From assembly GCA_029959195.1 (NCBI GenBank), contig CP114124.1:1488001-1552000 (forward strand): 64,000 bases of DNA. Reading direction: 5' to 3'. The stretch comes from Dictyophora rubrovolvata (Eukaryota; Basidiomycota; Agaricomycetes; Phallales; Phallaceae). The notes below the pieces were generated by a model, which made no database searches, was not told the origin of the DNA, and worked only from the letters and a program-made list of their open reading frames with translations. Shown piece by piece: positions 1 through 11,322 of the stretch (within the stretch, counting starts at the first letter, position 1; each line of letters opens with the position of its first letter). Both the position numbers and the translations under genes were made by a program.

Positions 1-1883
1 ATCTGCTTGAATTGTTGTACTGGCATACTTTAAATCCTGTGAAGAAAGACGCAGTGCATCTTCAAGCTATATATATAGTTTAGTTAAACAGTTATGAATA
101 AACACAGAGTTATATAGAATATGCACCTGAGCTACATTCTCTCGTATCTTGGTAATATTGTTCCTTCTGGCTGTCTCGGGATCAACGTCCATCATCCCAT
201 GAAGCGAATGACTGAGCGCATTGAGTAACCCTATCCCAGTTCCACGCCTCCTTAGAGTAGATGTCGTTACCGATGATGAACCGACGTAGCTCTCATCGTC
301 TCGTTCACGCTGAACACCTTGTGGACTCGTTGAGACCACTCCTTCGGCATTGCCCCCTTCACTCTGCTCCCTTCCCTCATCGGTCAAGACCGAACCTCGG
401 GTGGGCGGTTGGCGTGTAAGAGCACTTTGTAGCCGTTGAGCCTCCCTCTCGCTCTTTTCCAGATCGACCAATTGCTCCTTCTTCGAAACAATGGAATCTT
501 GTGTCATCTCGAATTGAACATGTTTTTGGTGTCGGTAGGCAAGAAGCTTTTTGATGATGGAAGCAAATTGGGTATATTCATTTAATGGTTCTGCCCACTT
601 CTGTTCAAATTCTTGTGCCTATATTCAAGATAAATTATCATGGAAATTGACAGACATAAACTGACAGACCAAGCGGACGGTTGACATGTAAGTGGCATCA
701 ATGGCTTGTCCAGTTTTCTCTACTGACGCCGCAAGACGGCCGCTTTCTGACAAACTGAACGCATTGAGGATAGCCCCTAGATCGGCATGATCCGTTGATA
801 ATTCTATAAATCATGGTTAGCCAACTTACAAAAATAGCAGGGGATTGATGGGGATTACCTGACCACCGTTTTAAGGTTCTCCGTGATACTTTCTCCATGG
901 GACCACTAAGATGACTTGCGAACTTGTTGGTGAAAGCTTCGGAATCGAGAAACCGTTGATCTGGATGTCTTAGAGGCTGAGCAGCTGGTGGATTAGGTAA
1001 AGCATTATATGCAGGATTGCTTGTGTCTGTAGGATTATACGCCGGCGCTTTGAGTATACTCTTAGGTAAAGTCGACAGTGGTGGTGAATGCAATACTTCA
1101 GACTGACAAAAATTTAAAAAGGTAATTCACAGAGTGGGTTTCCAATAAGACATACCCAAGGAACGTTTCCATCCAAAAACTTGTGGAATATAATTTCATG
1201 AGACAAAACAGGATGACGGGCAATCCCATTAAGAAATGTCTGAAGCATACGTTTGCGTCTGGAAATCATCGCAGCATCTTCCTTTGCCTTGGCTTGTTTA
1301 ACAGCATAATCGCCGATAGTCTGCTTTGAAGGTATTGGAGGTATTATGAACACAGGATAAAGTTTGACAAGGCCATTTCGCAATGATTCAAATTCAGAAT
1401 AACGACGTCGTGCTTCGTAATTCTAAATAATAGTCCATTCAGTTTGAAATGACCATATTTTGACAAAACTACGTACTCCAGTGACTATGACATAGGCAAT
1501 ATATGTCGTATTTGAATGTTCTGAAGTTTTGACGGCCTCCGTAATCTAAAAGCCAAAATTAAATACACAACGAGAAGCGTCCAAATCATGTCGGAACGTA
1601 CATGAATTTCGACGTCATCTCCCGAATGCAGATACAAGTCAATAGGGCTTCGATATCCATTGAGCTGATTGTAAGGTCGAGTCTCAGGAAATATGCTCTT
1701 GGATGGTACAGCAGGTGGCTCTGTCGGCGTCGATACTAAGTCTTCCAGAGGAGGCGGAGAAGGCGATGGCGGAAGCACGTCCGCCGGGACGGGAGGGTCG
1801 ACAACGGCGTTGTTAACATCGACGTCAAAAACGTCGTCTACGTTCGTCTCAAAGGGGTTCGTGTCTTCAGCGAAATCATCCAT
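1..1883 (-). CDS. snx41: Sorting nexin, Snx41/Atg20 family (3' end cut by window)
   Basis: A PX-domain sorting nexin that in this family binds PI3P on endosomes and serves cargo recycling and selective autophagy. Exons on the minus strand: 1602-1883, 1477-1545, 1156-1422, 859-1102, 670-803, 127-618, <1-66. The start is ATG at 1883 (MDDFAEDTNPFE); the frame is open further upstream but without an ATG. A proline-rich acidic N-terminus of about 90 residues is followed by the PX domain, with RRYSEFESLRNGL (PI3P-contact Arg) and a PPIPSK loop. The later exons look like the helical BAR-like region (KWAEPLNEYTQFASIIKKLL) typical of Atg20/Snx41. The C-terminus lies beyond base 1. The exon 5 donor is the weak GTCTGT, chosen because it alone keeps the frame. 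Family assignment is firm; Snx41 versus Atg20 is not separable here. Confidence 0.88.
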
Positions 1884-2073
1884 TGAATGAGTAAATGTCG
1901 AGACTGAAACGCTTATGCTGCGTTCGAAGTCACGCGGAGCATCATAATGTGACAATTACTACAAAGCTCTCACAGTGAAAGAGAGCAGAGAAGTATTTTG
2001 AATTCATTAAATGGGCTATCAAATTATGTTGTTGTACTCTATTTTCGCATGTGTCACGACGAAGTATAGTTTT

Positions 2074-3102
2074 CTAAAAACCATTGTCATCAGTTACTTT
2101 TCCTTCTTCTTTGATCCTTTGTCCGAGAATTTTAGCATTAATCTGTTCGTGAGGGTGCAGTTGTTGGTTGGTGAGAAGTAAAAGTAACATATTAGCTTCA
2201 GTGTCAACTTACATTGCGGATGTGCATGGTTGCCTTTTTGACGCCATGTTTTTCGGCTCTCTTATAATGTTCGAGCGCACGCTCTAAATAACCACCTGTT
2301 ATTACGGCTGTGAGTGTGTCTGTTGGCATAACACTTGTGTCATCAACATACATGCTTCCAATACTGCGGCAAGATTGAACGCAATCTCTGCATCTTCGGG
2401 GGCCAAGTCCGAAGCAATCCTGCACAGAAAAGATTAGATTAGGTGCACAGGGCTGGAGAACAAGATCGGGATGTTTTACTGTAAATGTTCTAGTGCCAGA
2501 TCCGGTTTGGCATATTTAGGGGATAGAATGTACGCGCTTGCAAGATCTACAGCGTTCTTGTTTGAGTTTGAGCACGGGGTGAATATTGTGCCTTCTCAAC
2601 TTGTATGGGCGTCGGCGCTGTTTGGCGAAATGGTAATGCATTCCTTCCATGCCTCGATTGCTGCATCGAAATCCTCTAAAAATGAGCTGTTAGAACCTTG
2701 CTTAGCGTTCGGTAGCAGCCCAGTGGGCGAACTCACTCAAGTGATAGTGGGTAACTCCTAGATTGAACAGCGAAGATGCTGTACGTTTGATTTCCACGCT
2801 ACGTTGGTATAATACTTTGGCACCTTCGATATCACCTTCTTCGAGTTTTTGAGTCCCTTTTTCAAGACAACTTAATGCCTCTGTTTCTGCAGGATCTGAG
2901 GTGACAGAATGCGGAGTTGTGGACGTTGCCCATCCTGGATTATCATCGCAATTAGAAACAAAACAAAGTCAATGTTTTGAGAGATTCCTGATATACTTCG
3001 ATTGCTGTATCCTCCAAACTCGACGCGTTTAGTTAAAAAAGGGTATCGTGCTCGTTGTACGGCACCGCGAGTTACATGCCGTAGAATGCGTTGAGCAAAC
3101 AT
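2074..3102 (-). CDS. Mitochondrial tetratricopeptide-repeat protein
   Basis: A 221-residue protein. Exons 2997-3102, 2737-2934, 2601-2675, 2480-2546, 2352-2419, 2213-2295, 2074-2142. The start ATG at 3102 gives MFAQRILRHVTRGAVQRAR, an Arg-rich segment without acidic residues typical of a mitochondrial presequence. After about residue 50 come helical repeats fitting TPRs (for example SSLFNLGVTHYHL, SADAHTNLASAYI, AEIAFNLAAVLEA, YLERALEHYKRAEKHG). I recognise no specific orthologue; the length and layout resemble small fungal mitochondrial TPR proteins of unknown role. It is divergently paired with TIM23, 103 bp away, which supports a mitochondrial job. The mitochondrial location is inferred, not shown. 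Confidence 0.85.
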
Positions 3103-3205
3103 CTGTGCCAATGCGTACGCCAAACTTTAGCGCCGCGGAATCAAAAAAAAAAATTAGTCCGTCCCTCCGTTTCGTCACTTGGAATATTCCACTTTTTACT
3201 TAATA
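3103..3205. promoter_or_regulatory. Shared divergent promoter, TPR gene / TIM23
   Basis: Only 103 bp separate the two start codons. The stretch holds an A run (3146-3155 area) and pyrimidine-rich sequence next to the TIM23 start. I see no clear TATA box. Both flanking products look mitochondrial. Confidence 0.5.
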
Positions 3206-4053
3206 ATGTCTTCCTCCCAAAACCAAAATGCGTCAACGGACAGTAACCCCACCGAAACTTTACGAACAGCGCAATATTCAATAGACTCATCATCCGCAGC
3301 ACCAGAAAGCATCACCGCATCGGATATTTTCGCCTCTTTGGATCCAGCGAAGTTGCACCCATTAGCACAGTTGTCAGACCAGCTGGATTTTTTAAATTTG
3401 GAGGAAGACAAAACAAATGAACTGCCTGGTGCCACAACTGCAGTGCCGTCACGGGGTTGGGGCGATGATTTGTGTTATGGCACTGGGACGACATACCTGT
3501 CAGGTGAGCAATTATTACTTCATGTCGTCACTTCCATTTGGTTTGGGCTTGGTTATTTAGACTGCTTTTCTTTTACCCCCTATCCTCTGTAGGTCTAGGC
3601 GTTGGCGGTTTATGGGGCTTCCGGGAAGGTTACAGGCGACCGCTTGCTGTTTCGAATACACGACTACGTATCAACAGCATTTTGAATTCTGTTACGAGAC
3701 GAGGAACTTTTTTGGGTAATTCAGCGGGTGTTATGGGTTAGTTGTCTTCCATTTTGAATGTTATATCTCCAAACGCGTCACCAAAAAAATAGCACTTGCA
3801 TATAACATCATAAACTCGAGCATTGATTCGTTCCGGGGAAAGCACGATATATGGGGTGGCATGGCGGCAGGTGGTCTAACAGGTGCTATTTACAAGTCAA
3901 CAGGTATGTGAATTGTGAACGAAAACTTAACATCGCTAAAGAAACTTTCTTCCCTCGCTTGATTTAGCCGGTGTGAGACAGGCATTAGCAGCAGCCACAA
4001 TAATGACTACTTTGGCGGGCACATGGGGATACTTAAAACGGATATTAGTATAA
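3206..4053 (+). CDS. TIM23: Tim23, channel subunit of the inner-membrane presequence translocase
   Basis: A 212-residue core subunit of the TIM23 complex, which moves presequence proteins across the mitochondrial inner membrane. Exons 3206-3503, 3593-3736, 3793-3903, 3968-4053. A soluble Ser/Thr-rich N-terminal domain of about 90 residues is followed by the Tim17/22/23 domain: GLGVGGLWGFREG, then NTRLRINSILNSVTRRG and GNSAGVMALAYN, and near the C-terminus DIWGGMAAGGLTGAIYKST, all hallmark motifs of the four-helix family. The start at 3206 (MSSSQNQN) is the first ATG. Length matches fungal Tim23 (about 220). Confidence 0.95.
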
Positions 4054-4677
4054 AATTTTTATCGTTTCCTCACCTTTTTCTCACAGATTACATGGAAACT
4101 ATATATCATTTTTCAATGTAACCAAAATGCAATTAACACCTCTCACTACTCCCTTCACCCTTCCCTCTAATGACTCCACCACACAATCTTGAACTCGAAA
4201 GATCTGGCGGCCCCTGGGACATCTTCTCTTTGGCTGTAAGAGAACATCTTTTAATCTCAGGGCTTCCATATTCCTCCTGGTTCTTTGCCTTGCCTAGACG
4301 TTTTTTCCTCAGGAAGCCTTAGGTGACAGGGGAAACTACTAGTCTGGACCTATAACTTCTTCCAGTTGTCTAGCACGACTTGCACGACTTGCACGACTAT
4401 TCACATCGTTTATTTGTGTATTTCGATTGAGCACCTACCCAGCGTGCACACCGTGACATCCGGGCGGCGAAGTACAAAATCGAAATTTATGATATAAAAA
4501 TCAACAACGTTCACACGTCTTGAGAACAAAACACGTGTATATTCAAGGTTTAGGTTTGACATGCTTTATTTATCGAACCTTAACTCTCTCGAGTATGACG
4601 TCAAATGTCTTCTACTTGATCATGATGTTCCGAACAATTTTTAGTTTTCAGGCTTGGCTTCTGTCCTTGGCTCGGGA
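4054..4677. other. Intergenic sequence downstream of TIM23
   Basis: I see no gene here. It carries a short tandem repeat of gcacgactt (4373-4398) and several very short open frames of no merit. Confidence 0.5.
4373..4398. repeat. Short 9-bp tandem repeat, nearly three copies
   Basis: The unit gcacgactt occurs at 4373, 4382 and 4391 (the last copy is 8 bases). It is a simple local duplication between TIM23 and the unknown minus-strand coding-like stretch. Confidence 0.8.
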
Positions 4678-5813
4678 CTACACCCATGTACCAGCGCAAG
4701 GATGAGGAGGCTTCTCGAGGAAAAGAAATGGTGATGAACAATGGGTACATACGCCGTCCGTATACGTCGTGCTTTCATATCTCGCGTAGTAGTCTATTGG
4801 ACGTACTTCCACCATCAATCCCGGTTTAAATGATTGGCCGGAAAGAACTTCTCGATATTGTTCATATAGGGCAATAGCGCAGTTAATGCGTAACTCGAGA
4901 GCGTGAGAGGGATCGAGATCGGCGAATTTAGCTTACGAGAATTGGAGAGTTTTGCCCCCGACGAGGGGACGGGATGCTATGATATTTCTGCTCGAGTGCG
5001 CATACTATTCTGCTGTCGTGGAAGGCTGGTGTCACCGCACAACCAACTCAGTTCCTCCGAAAGGTACCAAAAAAACGAGTTTAGACCGGAATGGATATTG
5101 GCTGACCATGGCGCACACTTCACTCATGTGCTTAGGGAAATTTGCCGAGTTTGGACCAAAAATGAACTTGGATACACTTGTACCGTTCAAGAAGCGCAGC
5201 AGACTTTTTTCATGGACCTGTCCCAGTCACTTTCTTCGTGCCGTGTATTGTTAATCAGTGGCATTCAAAAAGGAGTACGTGTATTTTAAGAGCAACTGGA
5301 GATGATTGGTGTCCCTGGGCTTTAAAAGTGCCGGTATGTTCCTTCCGGATAGTACAACAGGCCTCAGCACACGGCCCGTAGTGAGATAGATTCAAGGGTT
5401 TAACAACGGGCGGGCCACTACTCGAATTGCGTATTTTAATTACATATGTATATGATGCCCCAGGTGCCTGTAGATCATTTGATCCCAGTTCTCCTTTAGG
5501 CCTTTTCCTTGGCTTTCTCGAGCTCCCCCCACGACGATTACTCACCACGTTGAACATGTCCACAAACACGGTCGTTACTGTGAACTTGGTCAGAACAACA
5601 ACGACTTATCTGGAAAAAATGCATACGCCCGGATGTCGTCGGATGACGTCTTCTTTCTGGAAAAAAAAGGTTGCTGATCGACTTAAAATAAATAGTGCAG
5701 GTGACGTTTTCATTGACATGGAAGCACATGCTTGATGAGGAATAAAATAACATTTGGACTGGGAGCGAGTTCGGCGAGCACATGCCAGATTTGGTAATTG
5801 TTGTGAGCCTCAT
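4678..5813 (-). CDS. Unrecognised minus-strand coding-like region (intron-containing gene or relic)
   Basis: Two stretches read like real protein on the minus strand but no complete gene could be joined. The distal one, about 4931 to a stop at 4678, reads ADLDPSHALELRINCAIALY and goes on through MVEVRPIDYYARYES to CTHCSSPF and a C-terminal stop. The other, about 5217-5077, reads SKFIFGPNSANFPKHMSEVC followed by VSQYPFRSK. Upstream, in 5540-5813, are further short open blocks, including a possible ATG at 5813, in mixed frames. Phases between the two good blocks do not fit with the splice sites I can see, so this may be a gene with unusual splicing or a decaying one. I recognise no family. The span is approximate. 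Confidence 0.3.
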
Positions 5814-6353
5814 TTAGATTCGGGGATTAATAGATTGGAGTTCGATTGCCGACACTGCACCTAGTACTTATGTATAAAAAGATACCCTTGTTTCTAATAC
5901 ATACATAGATACCCATGGCCAATAGGATATATATAACCCTTTCGTTAAGCCAGGCCACGCGGGACATGGTTTGCTCGGAACATGTCATGTAATTGCATAG
6001 TGCATTTCAAAAAAAAGAACGTTTTGTCGAGCCAAATTTTGATTTTGATTAATTTTTCTTTGTTCGTGAAAATGGACTTGTTATGTCACCGGATTGGATA
6101 TAAACGAAAAGGAGTGTTTAATAATTAAAAATATGTTATTTCTCTGAGCCAAGCGCAATGTAATCTCGCACCCAGCAGCTGGTAGTCCCCGATCTTTGTT
6201 TCTGTTTTTTTCTTTCTCTGACCACCAGCCCTCTCCCCCTCCTCCCCGCGTTTATATTTATTTATAAAGTACATGTATATTCACCAAAAGCCAGTCCATC
6301 TGCAGTGTGTCCGAGATTTCCATTCAGCACTCATTGCTCCCTCCTCTCCAACG
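5814..6353. other. Intergenic / velvet gene promoter
   Basis: AT-rich sequence upstream of the velvet gene with long pyrimidine tracts near 6196-6250, a common feature of basidiomycete promoters. On the minus strand near 5870 there is a TATA-like TTTTTATACATAAG that could serve the unknown minus-strand region. No other gene seen. Confidence 0.4.
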
Positions 6354-7550
6354 ATGAAAGCCGGCAGAACGACTACTCGTATGCGCGAACAACAACCGAC
6401 AACAACCCATCGGACGTCTTCGAATACTACAAATCGGGCTGTGGATGAGTTTGACAACCGGGTTGATGACTGGAACGATGGCGAGGAAAACCGCAGCAAG
6501 GATGAGATCGAGTCAGTCGAAAGGCAACGAGGGTCTGGTTCTTCATCTGTCCGATCAGAGGATGATGAAGAATCAAGAGACTCGTCTGAGCCTCCCGCGA
6601 CGTCGACCTCACCGCAGCATGTGAGCTCCGCTGGCCGCGGTGGATGGCCCGACACAACCAGCCGTGACAGCCGTTCCGCGACCAACTCAGTTTCTACTCC
6701 TTCGCCACTGAACAGAGTTTCCGTTGTGCTGGACTCTAGTCAAGGTTCCAACTCGAGGTTTGTGCCTTTTTATGTAATAGGGTAAATACGTTGTGAAAGT
6801 GTATCCTATTTTAGGTCATACCAGCTGCGTGTTGTCCAGTATCCCGTGACTGGCGCGGCGTGTGGCAGTCTTTCTCGTATTCCACTCGCACCCCCGTTAT
6901 TCGTGCAATTGATTGTCAAAGATGGGTCAGGCAACATTATACCAGCGTAATGCTTCTCTCTTTTCGTTTTGCTGTTTATTAAGGAGATTTTCTTTTTTAG
7001 CGATGATGATCTCCCGTTCCTGGTCGCCATTATCAGTCTTCACAAAGTGAACACTCATGTCCCAGAAGACTCGCTGTTCAACCGTCAGCTAAACGGCACA
7101 ACTGTCGCCTGTCCAAGCAACTTGCGGGATATGCGCGGTGATGGCGGTATTTATTTCATTTTTCCTGATGTCGGCATTGGTTGCTGTGGCCAGTGGAAAC
7201 TGCGCGTAAGTTTGATGCGTATAGCATTGTATGTTTTTCTCTTTCTTTCCCACACATGCATGTTCTGCCTCATTAAATTGACTTACCATGCGCTGGCGTA
7301 GACGCGGTGCCCAGTCGATTTTGGTAAACGGCGACGTGGGCGAATGTATAACAGGCATCTGGACCGAGCCGTTTGACATCAAACCTCAACAGGTGTATGT
7401 TGCGCCAAGTGAGATTCGGACTGCAAACATGTTTTTTTTCTTTGAGACGTCCTTCTCATTGTCTTTCGTCTAGAAATAACGCCTTTGACGAAACATTTTA
7501 TTGAACAAGGTGTCCGAATGTTCATATCAAGCTCAGTTGTTCCCGGCTGA
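6354..7550 (+). CDS. Velvet-domain transcriptional regulator
   Basis: A 315-residue member of the velvet family (VeA/VelB/VosA/VelC), fungal NF-kB-like DNA-binding regulators of development and secondary metabolism. Exons 6354-6757, 6815-6946, 7001-7228, 7302-7408, 7474-7550. Residues 1-135 are a low-complexity Ser/Thr/Arg/Glu-rich N-terminus. The velvet domain then runs to the end: YQLRVVQYPVTGAACG, PLFVQLIVKDGSGN, NRQLNGTTVACPSNLRD, GIYFIFPDVGIGC, ECITGIWTEPFDI and TPLTKHFIEQGVRM, the last matching the family's C-terminal TPLTK..A.QG motif. The donor at 7229 was preferred over a closer GTAAGT at 7206 because only it keeps the domain in frame. The subfamily (VosA/VelC-like?) cannot be fixed by eye. 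Confidence 0.92.
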
Positions 7551-7670
7551 ATCCTGACTATATCTATTTTCTGTCTCCGGCTTCGTGAGAACAGCGGCCG
7601 TCGCATGCCTATCTATATACCAATAATTTATTCTACCCTGGACCTTTCTCATCCGCTTCTGTATCTTATT

Positions 7671-7808
7671 GTATGATTATATTTTGCTTTGAACTTTGAT
7701 GTCGGAGACAGACCTTTCGTTATAAAATATATTATACTCTGTTTTTTTTCCTATTTAGTTACTTATTAGAGGGTTTTGAGGACTATCCGCGGTGATTATT
7801 TGGTGGTA
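7671..7808 (+). repeat. Diverged direct repeat, copy A
   Basis: It shares with copy B (8679-8812) the block gaactttgatgtcgg.gacaga, the lead-in gtatg.ttatatt, and the tail ttttgaggact.tcc..gtgatta. Copy A lies just 3' of the velvet gene. The identity is patchy, suggesting an old duplication or an old short mobile element. Confidence 0.7.
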
Positions 7809-8263
7809 TGTATGTATTTATGATATGTACCATGTGGTCCTAGTAAGCGACGCCCGAAATCTAGTTTGATTTTATACAAGTAAGGTTGTGTTAGGTATTC
7901 TGCTTATCATTATTCCGAGTTATCATTAGTATATATGCGCGTCGGTCCTCTGCAGCTGCCTTTTCAAGTTCGAACAGCGTCTTATGTAAGCCTACTCTCC
8001 AATTTCTCATTGATGTCTTTTTTCATGACACCAAATTGTTTTGTACATGAGAAATCACGTTGGGCTTGGACTTGCGCCAGTCGCTGGTTTTTGATCTAGA
8101 AGTTGGGCTTTTAGGTTCAGCTGTGTCGCAACTAGCGGTTATGGTATAGATAGAACTTGTTATTTAGTGCTCGAAATATAGAGCTTTATATACAAAATTA
8201 TAAATATGAAAAAGGTGAAAACTAACTACCGGGATTTATAATATTTTACTAAGACCTAACTAA

Positions 8264-8284
8264 TGCGTCGTCGCCGACGACGCA
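8264..8284. repeat. Perfect 21-base palindrome
   Basis: tgcgtcgtcg, one central c, then cgacgacgca: two perfect 10-base arms. It could form a short hairpin or be a dimeric protein-binding site. It is GC-rich in an AT-rich setting. Confidence 0.75.
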
Positions 8285-8678
8285 ATATTAATTTCACTGT
8301 TAGCCGGCGACTCCGATACCAACAAGCTGTTATGAAACTGTTCACTTTAAGTTGTCTTGCATGTCGTTTTGGAGGATGGGTGTGTTACCCATTTTGTTAA
8401 TCACGGTGTCGACCCTTTTCCAAGCCCTTTGATATCATTTTCGGCGGTGCATTGAAAGCGCGTCGCACTATTTCCTAAATATTTCCAAGTTCAATTTTTG
8501 ACAGCTTTTTTAGATTCGAGTCGTTCAACTTCTATCGAAAAGATGTCAATTATCATTGTTCTTGAATATACCAACCTTTTGCCAACGCCCCGGGGTCTTT
8601 GGGTTTTTTTGGCGCTAGACACGCTCGACACGCTCGACATGCATTCAAACTCGGGTTTGAATTGTTCTGCCCATCAGT

Positions 8679-8812
8679 GTATGGTTATATTGTGTGGCGT
8701 GAACTTTGATGTCGGCGACAGACTTTTTGTCAAAAGATATGACGCTCTTTTTCTATTCACTCACTGCTCAGGCTAGAGCTTTTGAGGACTGTCCACAGTG
8801 ATTATTTTGGTA
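8679..8812 (+). repeat. Diverged direct repeat, copy B
   Basis: Same orientation as copy A (7671-7808), about 1 kb downstream, between the velvet and CYSTM genes. See copy A for the shared blocks. Confidence 0.7.
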
Positions 8813-9116
8813 TACAAGATTGTGTCATTCCTGTGCTAAACGTTTAGAATGTTTATATGAACCGCGGTTAAATGACTTTCTTTCCTTTGACAAAGCACTG
8901 GTAAGTATTTTAAGTACAGGAATACCCTGCGGCAGTGCCGGATCCCTGCGGAACTTTGAACACAGCATGCGTACGTAAGCCCACGAACGCTATATGCCGT
9001 GCGACCGCGCCTGTTCGGACCCCAACTTTCTCTTCTTCCTCCTCATTTAAATCTTTTTAACTTTTTTCGGCCCATCAACCGTCTTTTTCCGCTCTTGATC
9101 GTTGTATTATCACGAC

Positions 9117-9639
9117 ATGTCTGGATACAATCCTCAAGGTCAACAAGGCTATTACCCTCCTCCAGGTGGTGCTCCTCCCCAGGTTTGAGACTTTTCGCCG
9201 CTTGCTAAGAGGTCCTAAATCCATGTCTTTCGTAGGCATACTATCCTCAACCACCTCCAGCGAGTTATCAACAGCAGCCATATTATCCAGCACAGTATGT
9301 TTTACTTTCGCAATTAACCTTTGTATTGGGACTCATCATACTTCGTAAAAAGACCGCAACCACAGACCATTTATGTGTATGTCGTTAATATCTGAGGGCA
9401 CCCAAGCGAGTAGCACTAATCTGTACATTAGTGAACAACAACGACCAGCCCAAAATGACGATTGCTGTGCTTGGTATGTATTTGTTTTCACCTAATTGTC
9501 TCAGTCTTTTACTAACTCTACGTCTAGCTTGGCCGGGGTAAGTGTTGACACTTGACATATGTTTCCACATCCATCGACGCTGTCTTGTTAGGTTTGCTTG
9601 TGCTGCTGTGCCGAAGAAGCATTGTGCTGTCTCCTATGA
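9117..9639 (+). CDS. CYSTM-domain small cysteine-rich membrane-module protein
   Basis: An 82-residue protein. Exons 9117-9182, 9236-9294, 9353-9376, 9432-9473, 9528-9537, 9592-9639. The N-terminal two thirds are Tyr/Pro/Gln-rich (GYYPPPGGAPPQ, PQPPPASYQQQPYYP). The C-terminus is a classical cysteine-rich transmembrane module: DDCCACLAGVCLCCCAEEAL followed by CCLL. CYSTM proteins are tail-anchored or palmitoylated small proteins linked to stress tolerance in eukaryotes. Exon 5 is only 10 bases long, yet it is needed to make the CLAG part of the motif and to keep the frame. Six exons for 82 codons is extreme fragmentation. Confidence 0.88.
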
Positions 9640-9960
9640 TTTATAACTTATGATTTCGTTGGTTTTTTTTCGTAGGAATAGATGATTTTTCTTGTCTATT
9701 CATTTTCTGCTTTCTTCGGGGCATTTATTAATAAGCTCGAGAGTTTTTTTTATAATGCGCCCACGTCTAGTTATGATTCTTTTGTAAATATTATTTCCCG
9801 AAAAATGATGTCTTTGACGAGAATAATTATATTTGGGGTTTTATCATTTGAACCTCCTCATCATTGTGTGTGCTATTGTGTGACATCAGTAACTGTGAGC
9901 TCGTCACATACCCCATTCCTCCCCTTCCAAAAAAAATAAACTAGAGCTTTTTTGCTGGAA

Positions 9961-11322
9961 ATGCTAAGGCTTCCCGCAGCGGCGCTGAGGGGAAGTAACT
10001 TGTCCAACACCTCGAGGAATACCGTTAATCGTTTGGCCGTGAGTTTGCCTCTCTGGCTTTTTTTTCGGGATCCCTACTGAGATCCCTTTTTGCAACTATA
10101 GTCGCGCTTCGCCTCTACCAATGCTTCATCAACACACGGTGCTCGGGTTTGTGGTTTTCAATATATCCTCTGAATATATCACTGAAATTCTAGAATTTCT
10201 ATCGACAGTCACTTTGGACCTCAAATGCTACTATTGCTTCCGCTACACTAATCTCTGTCGGGTCCGTTGCATGGTACACACATCTCTATGGTACTCTCCC
10301 CTTCATTGGCGAAGTACAAGCAAGCCATGCCTCTGACGAAGGATTACATCCCGTTCATTATCCATGGTCCCATAGTGGCTGGTTCGACACCTTCGACCAT
10401 GCAAGGTATGGACAGAAAACTTGACCTTACGTCTTTATTTTTTCTTCTCCGTCCCTCGATTAATTAATTTTTTCTTCTTTCCGGTTAGCATCCGCCGTGG
10501 GTACCAAGTGTACCGTGAAGTCTGTGCTGCGTGTCATTCATTGGACCGTATCGCATGGCGTAACCTTGTTGGTGTTTCTCATAATGTTGATGAGGTGAAA
10601 GCCATGGCGGAAGAGGTGGAATACACGGACGGGCCGAATGACCAAGGCGAAATGTATCAGCGCCCTGGCAAGCTTTCTGATTACATGCCTCCTCCATATC
10701 CGAATGAAGAAGCTGCTCGAGCTTCTAATGGGGGTGCTATTCCTCCCGATTTGAGCTTAATTGTCAAAGCACGTCATGGTGCCGCGGTACGTATGAGTTC
10801 GAACATTCCATGTTTTCGGTTTGTGTAAAAAAAAAACGAATTTGATAAGGACTATATATTCTCGCTCTTGACTGGATACGTTGACCCTCCTGCCGGAGTC
10901 GAGGTTCGTGAGGGCTTGAACTACAATCCCTACTTCCCCGGAGGAGCTATCGCCATGGCTCGTGTTCTCTTTGATGGCGTTGTCGAATATGAGGACGGTA
11001 AGACGGCTAGGCTTCAGAGAACTATTGATCAATGCCCTAATCCTATGGACAGGTACACCTGCCACTACGTCGCAAATGGCCAAGGACGTCACGACGTTCC
11101 TCAACTGGGCTGCAGAGCCAGAACACGACGATCGTAAGAAAATCGGATTAAAAGGTGTCATACTTTTCTCGGCGTTAACAGGTGTTGCGCTATACGTCAA
11201 GAGATTCAAATGGGCTGTCATAAAGAATAGGAAGATTTGTAAGTGGTCCGATACGTTTTACCGAATGATGGGAATTTTTTTCTCATGTCCTCGTGCCAGT
11301 CTACAACCCGCCCAAAGTTTAG
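9961..11322 (+). CDS. CYT1: Cytochrome c1, haem subunit of respiratory complex III
   Basis: 324 residues; carries electrons from the Rieske protein to cytochrome c in the inner membrane. Exons 9961-10038, 10102-10146, 10209-10405, 10489-10786, 10850-10997, 11053-11238, 11300-11322. An Arg/Ser-rich presequence ([20 protein letters not shown]) precedes a hydrophobic sorting segment, then [37 protein letters not shown] with the CxxCH haem-binding motif, [30 protein letters not shown], the [18 protein letters not shown] block carrying the axial Met, and a C-terminal membrane anchor ([15 protein letters not shown]). Length matches fungal cytochrome c1. Exon 2 ends at a GTTTGT donor, chosen by frame and homology. 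Confidence 0.96.

Larger units (their letters stand above)
7551..9116. other. Non-coding stretch between velvet and CYSTM genes
   Basis: No gene seen in either strand over about 1.5 kb. It contains a diverged direct repeat pair (7671-7808 and 8679-8812), a perfect 10+10 palindrome (8264-8284) and a small tandem repeat of acgctcgac near 8618-8640. The last 100 bases are pyrimidine-rich and probably the CYSTM gene promoter and leader. Confidence 0.5.

Noticed and set aside
4903-5289. Plus-strand frame of 128 codons
   Set aside because: It lies opposite the more protein-like minus-strand blocks and has no recognisable motif; likely an antisense shadow.
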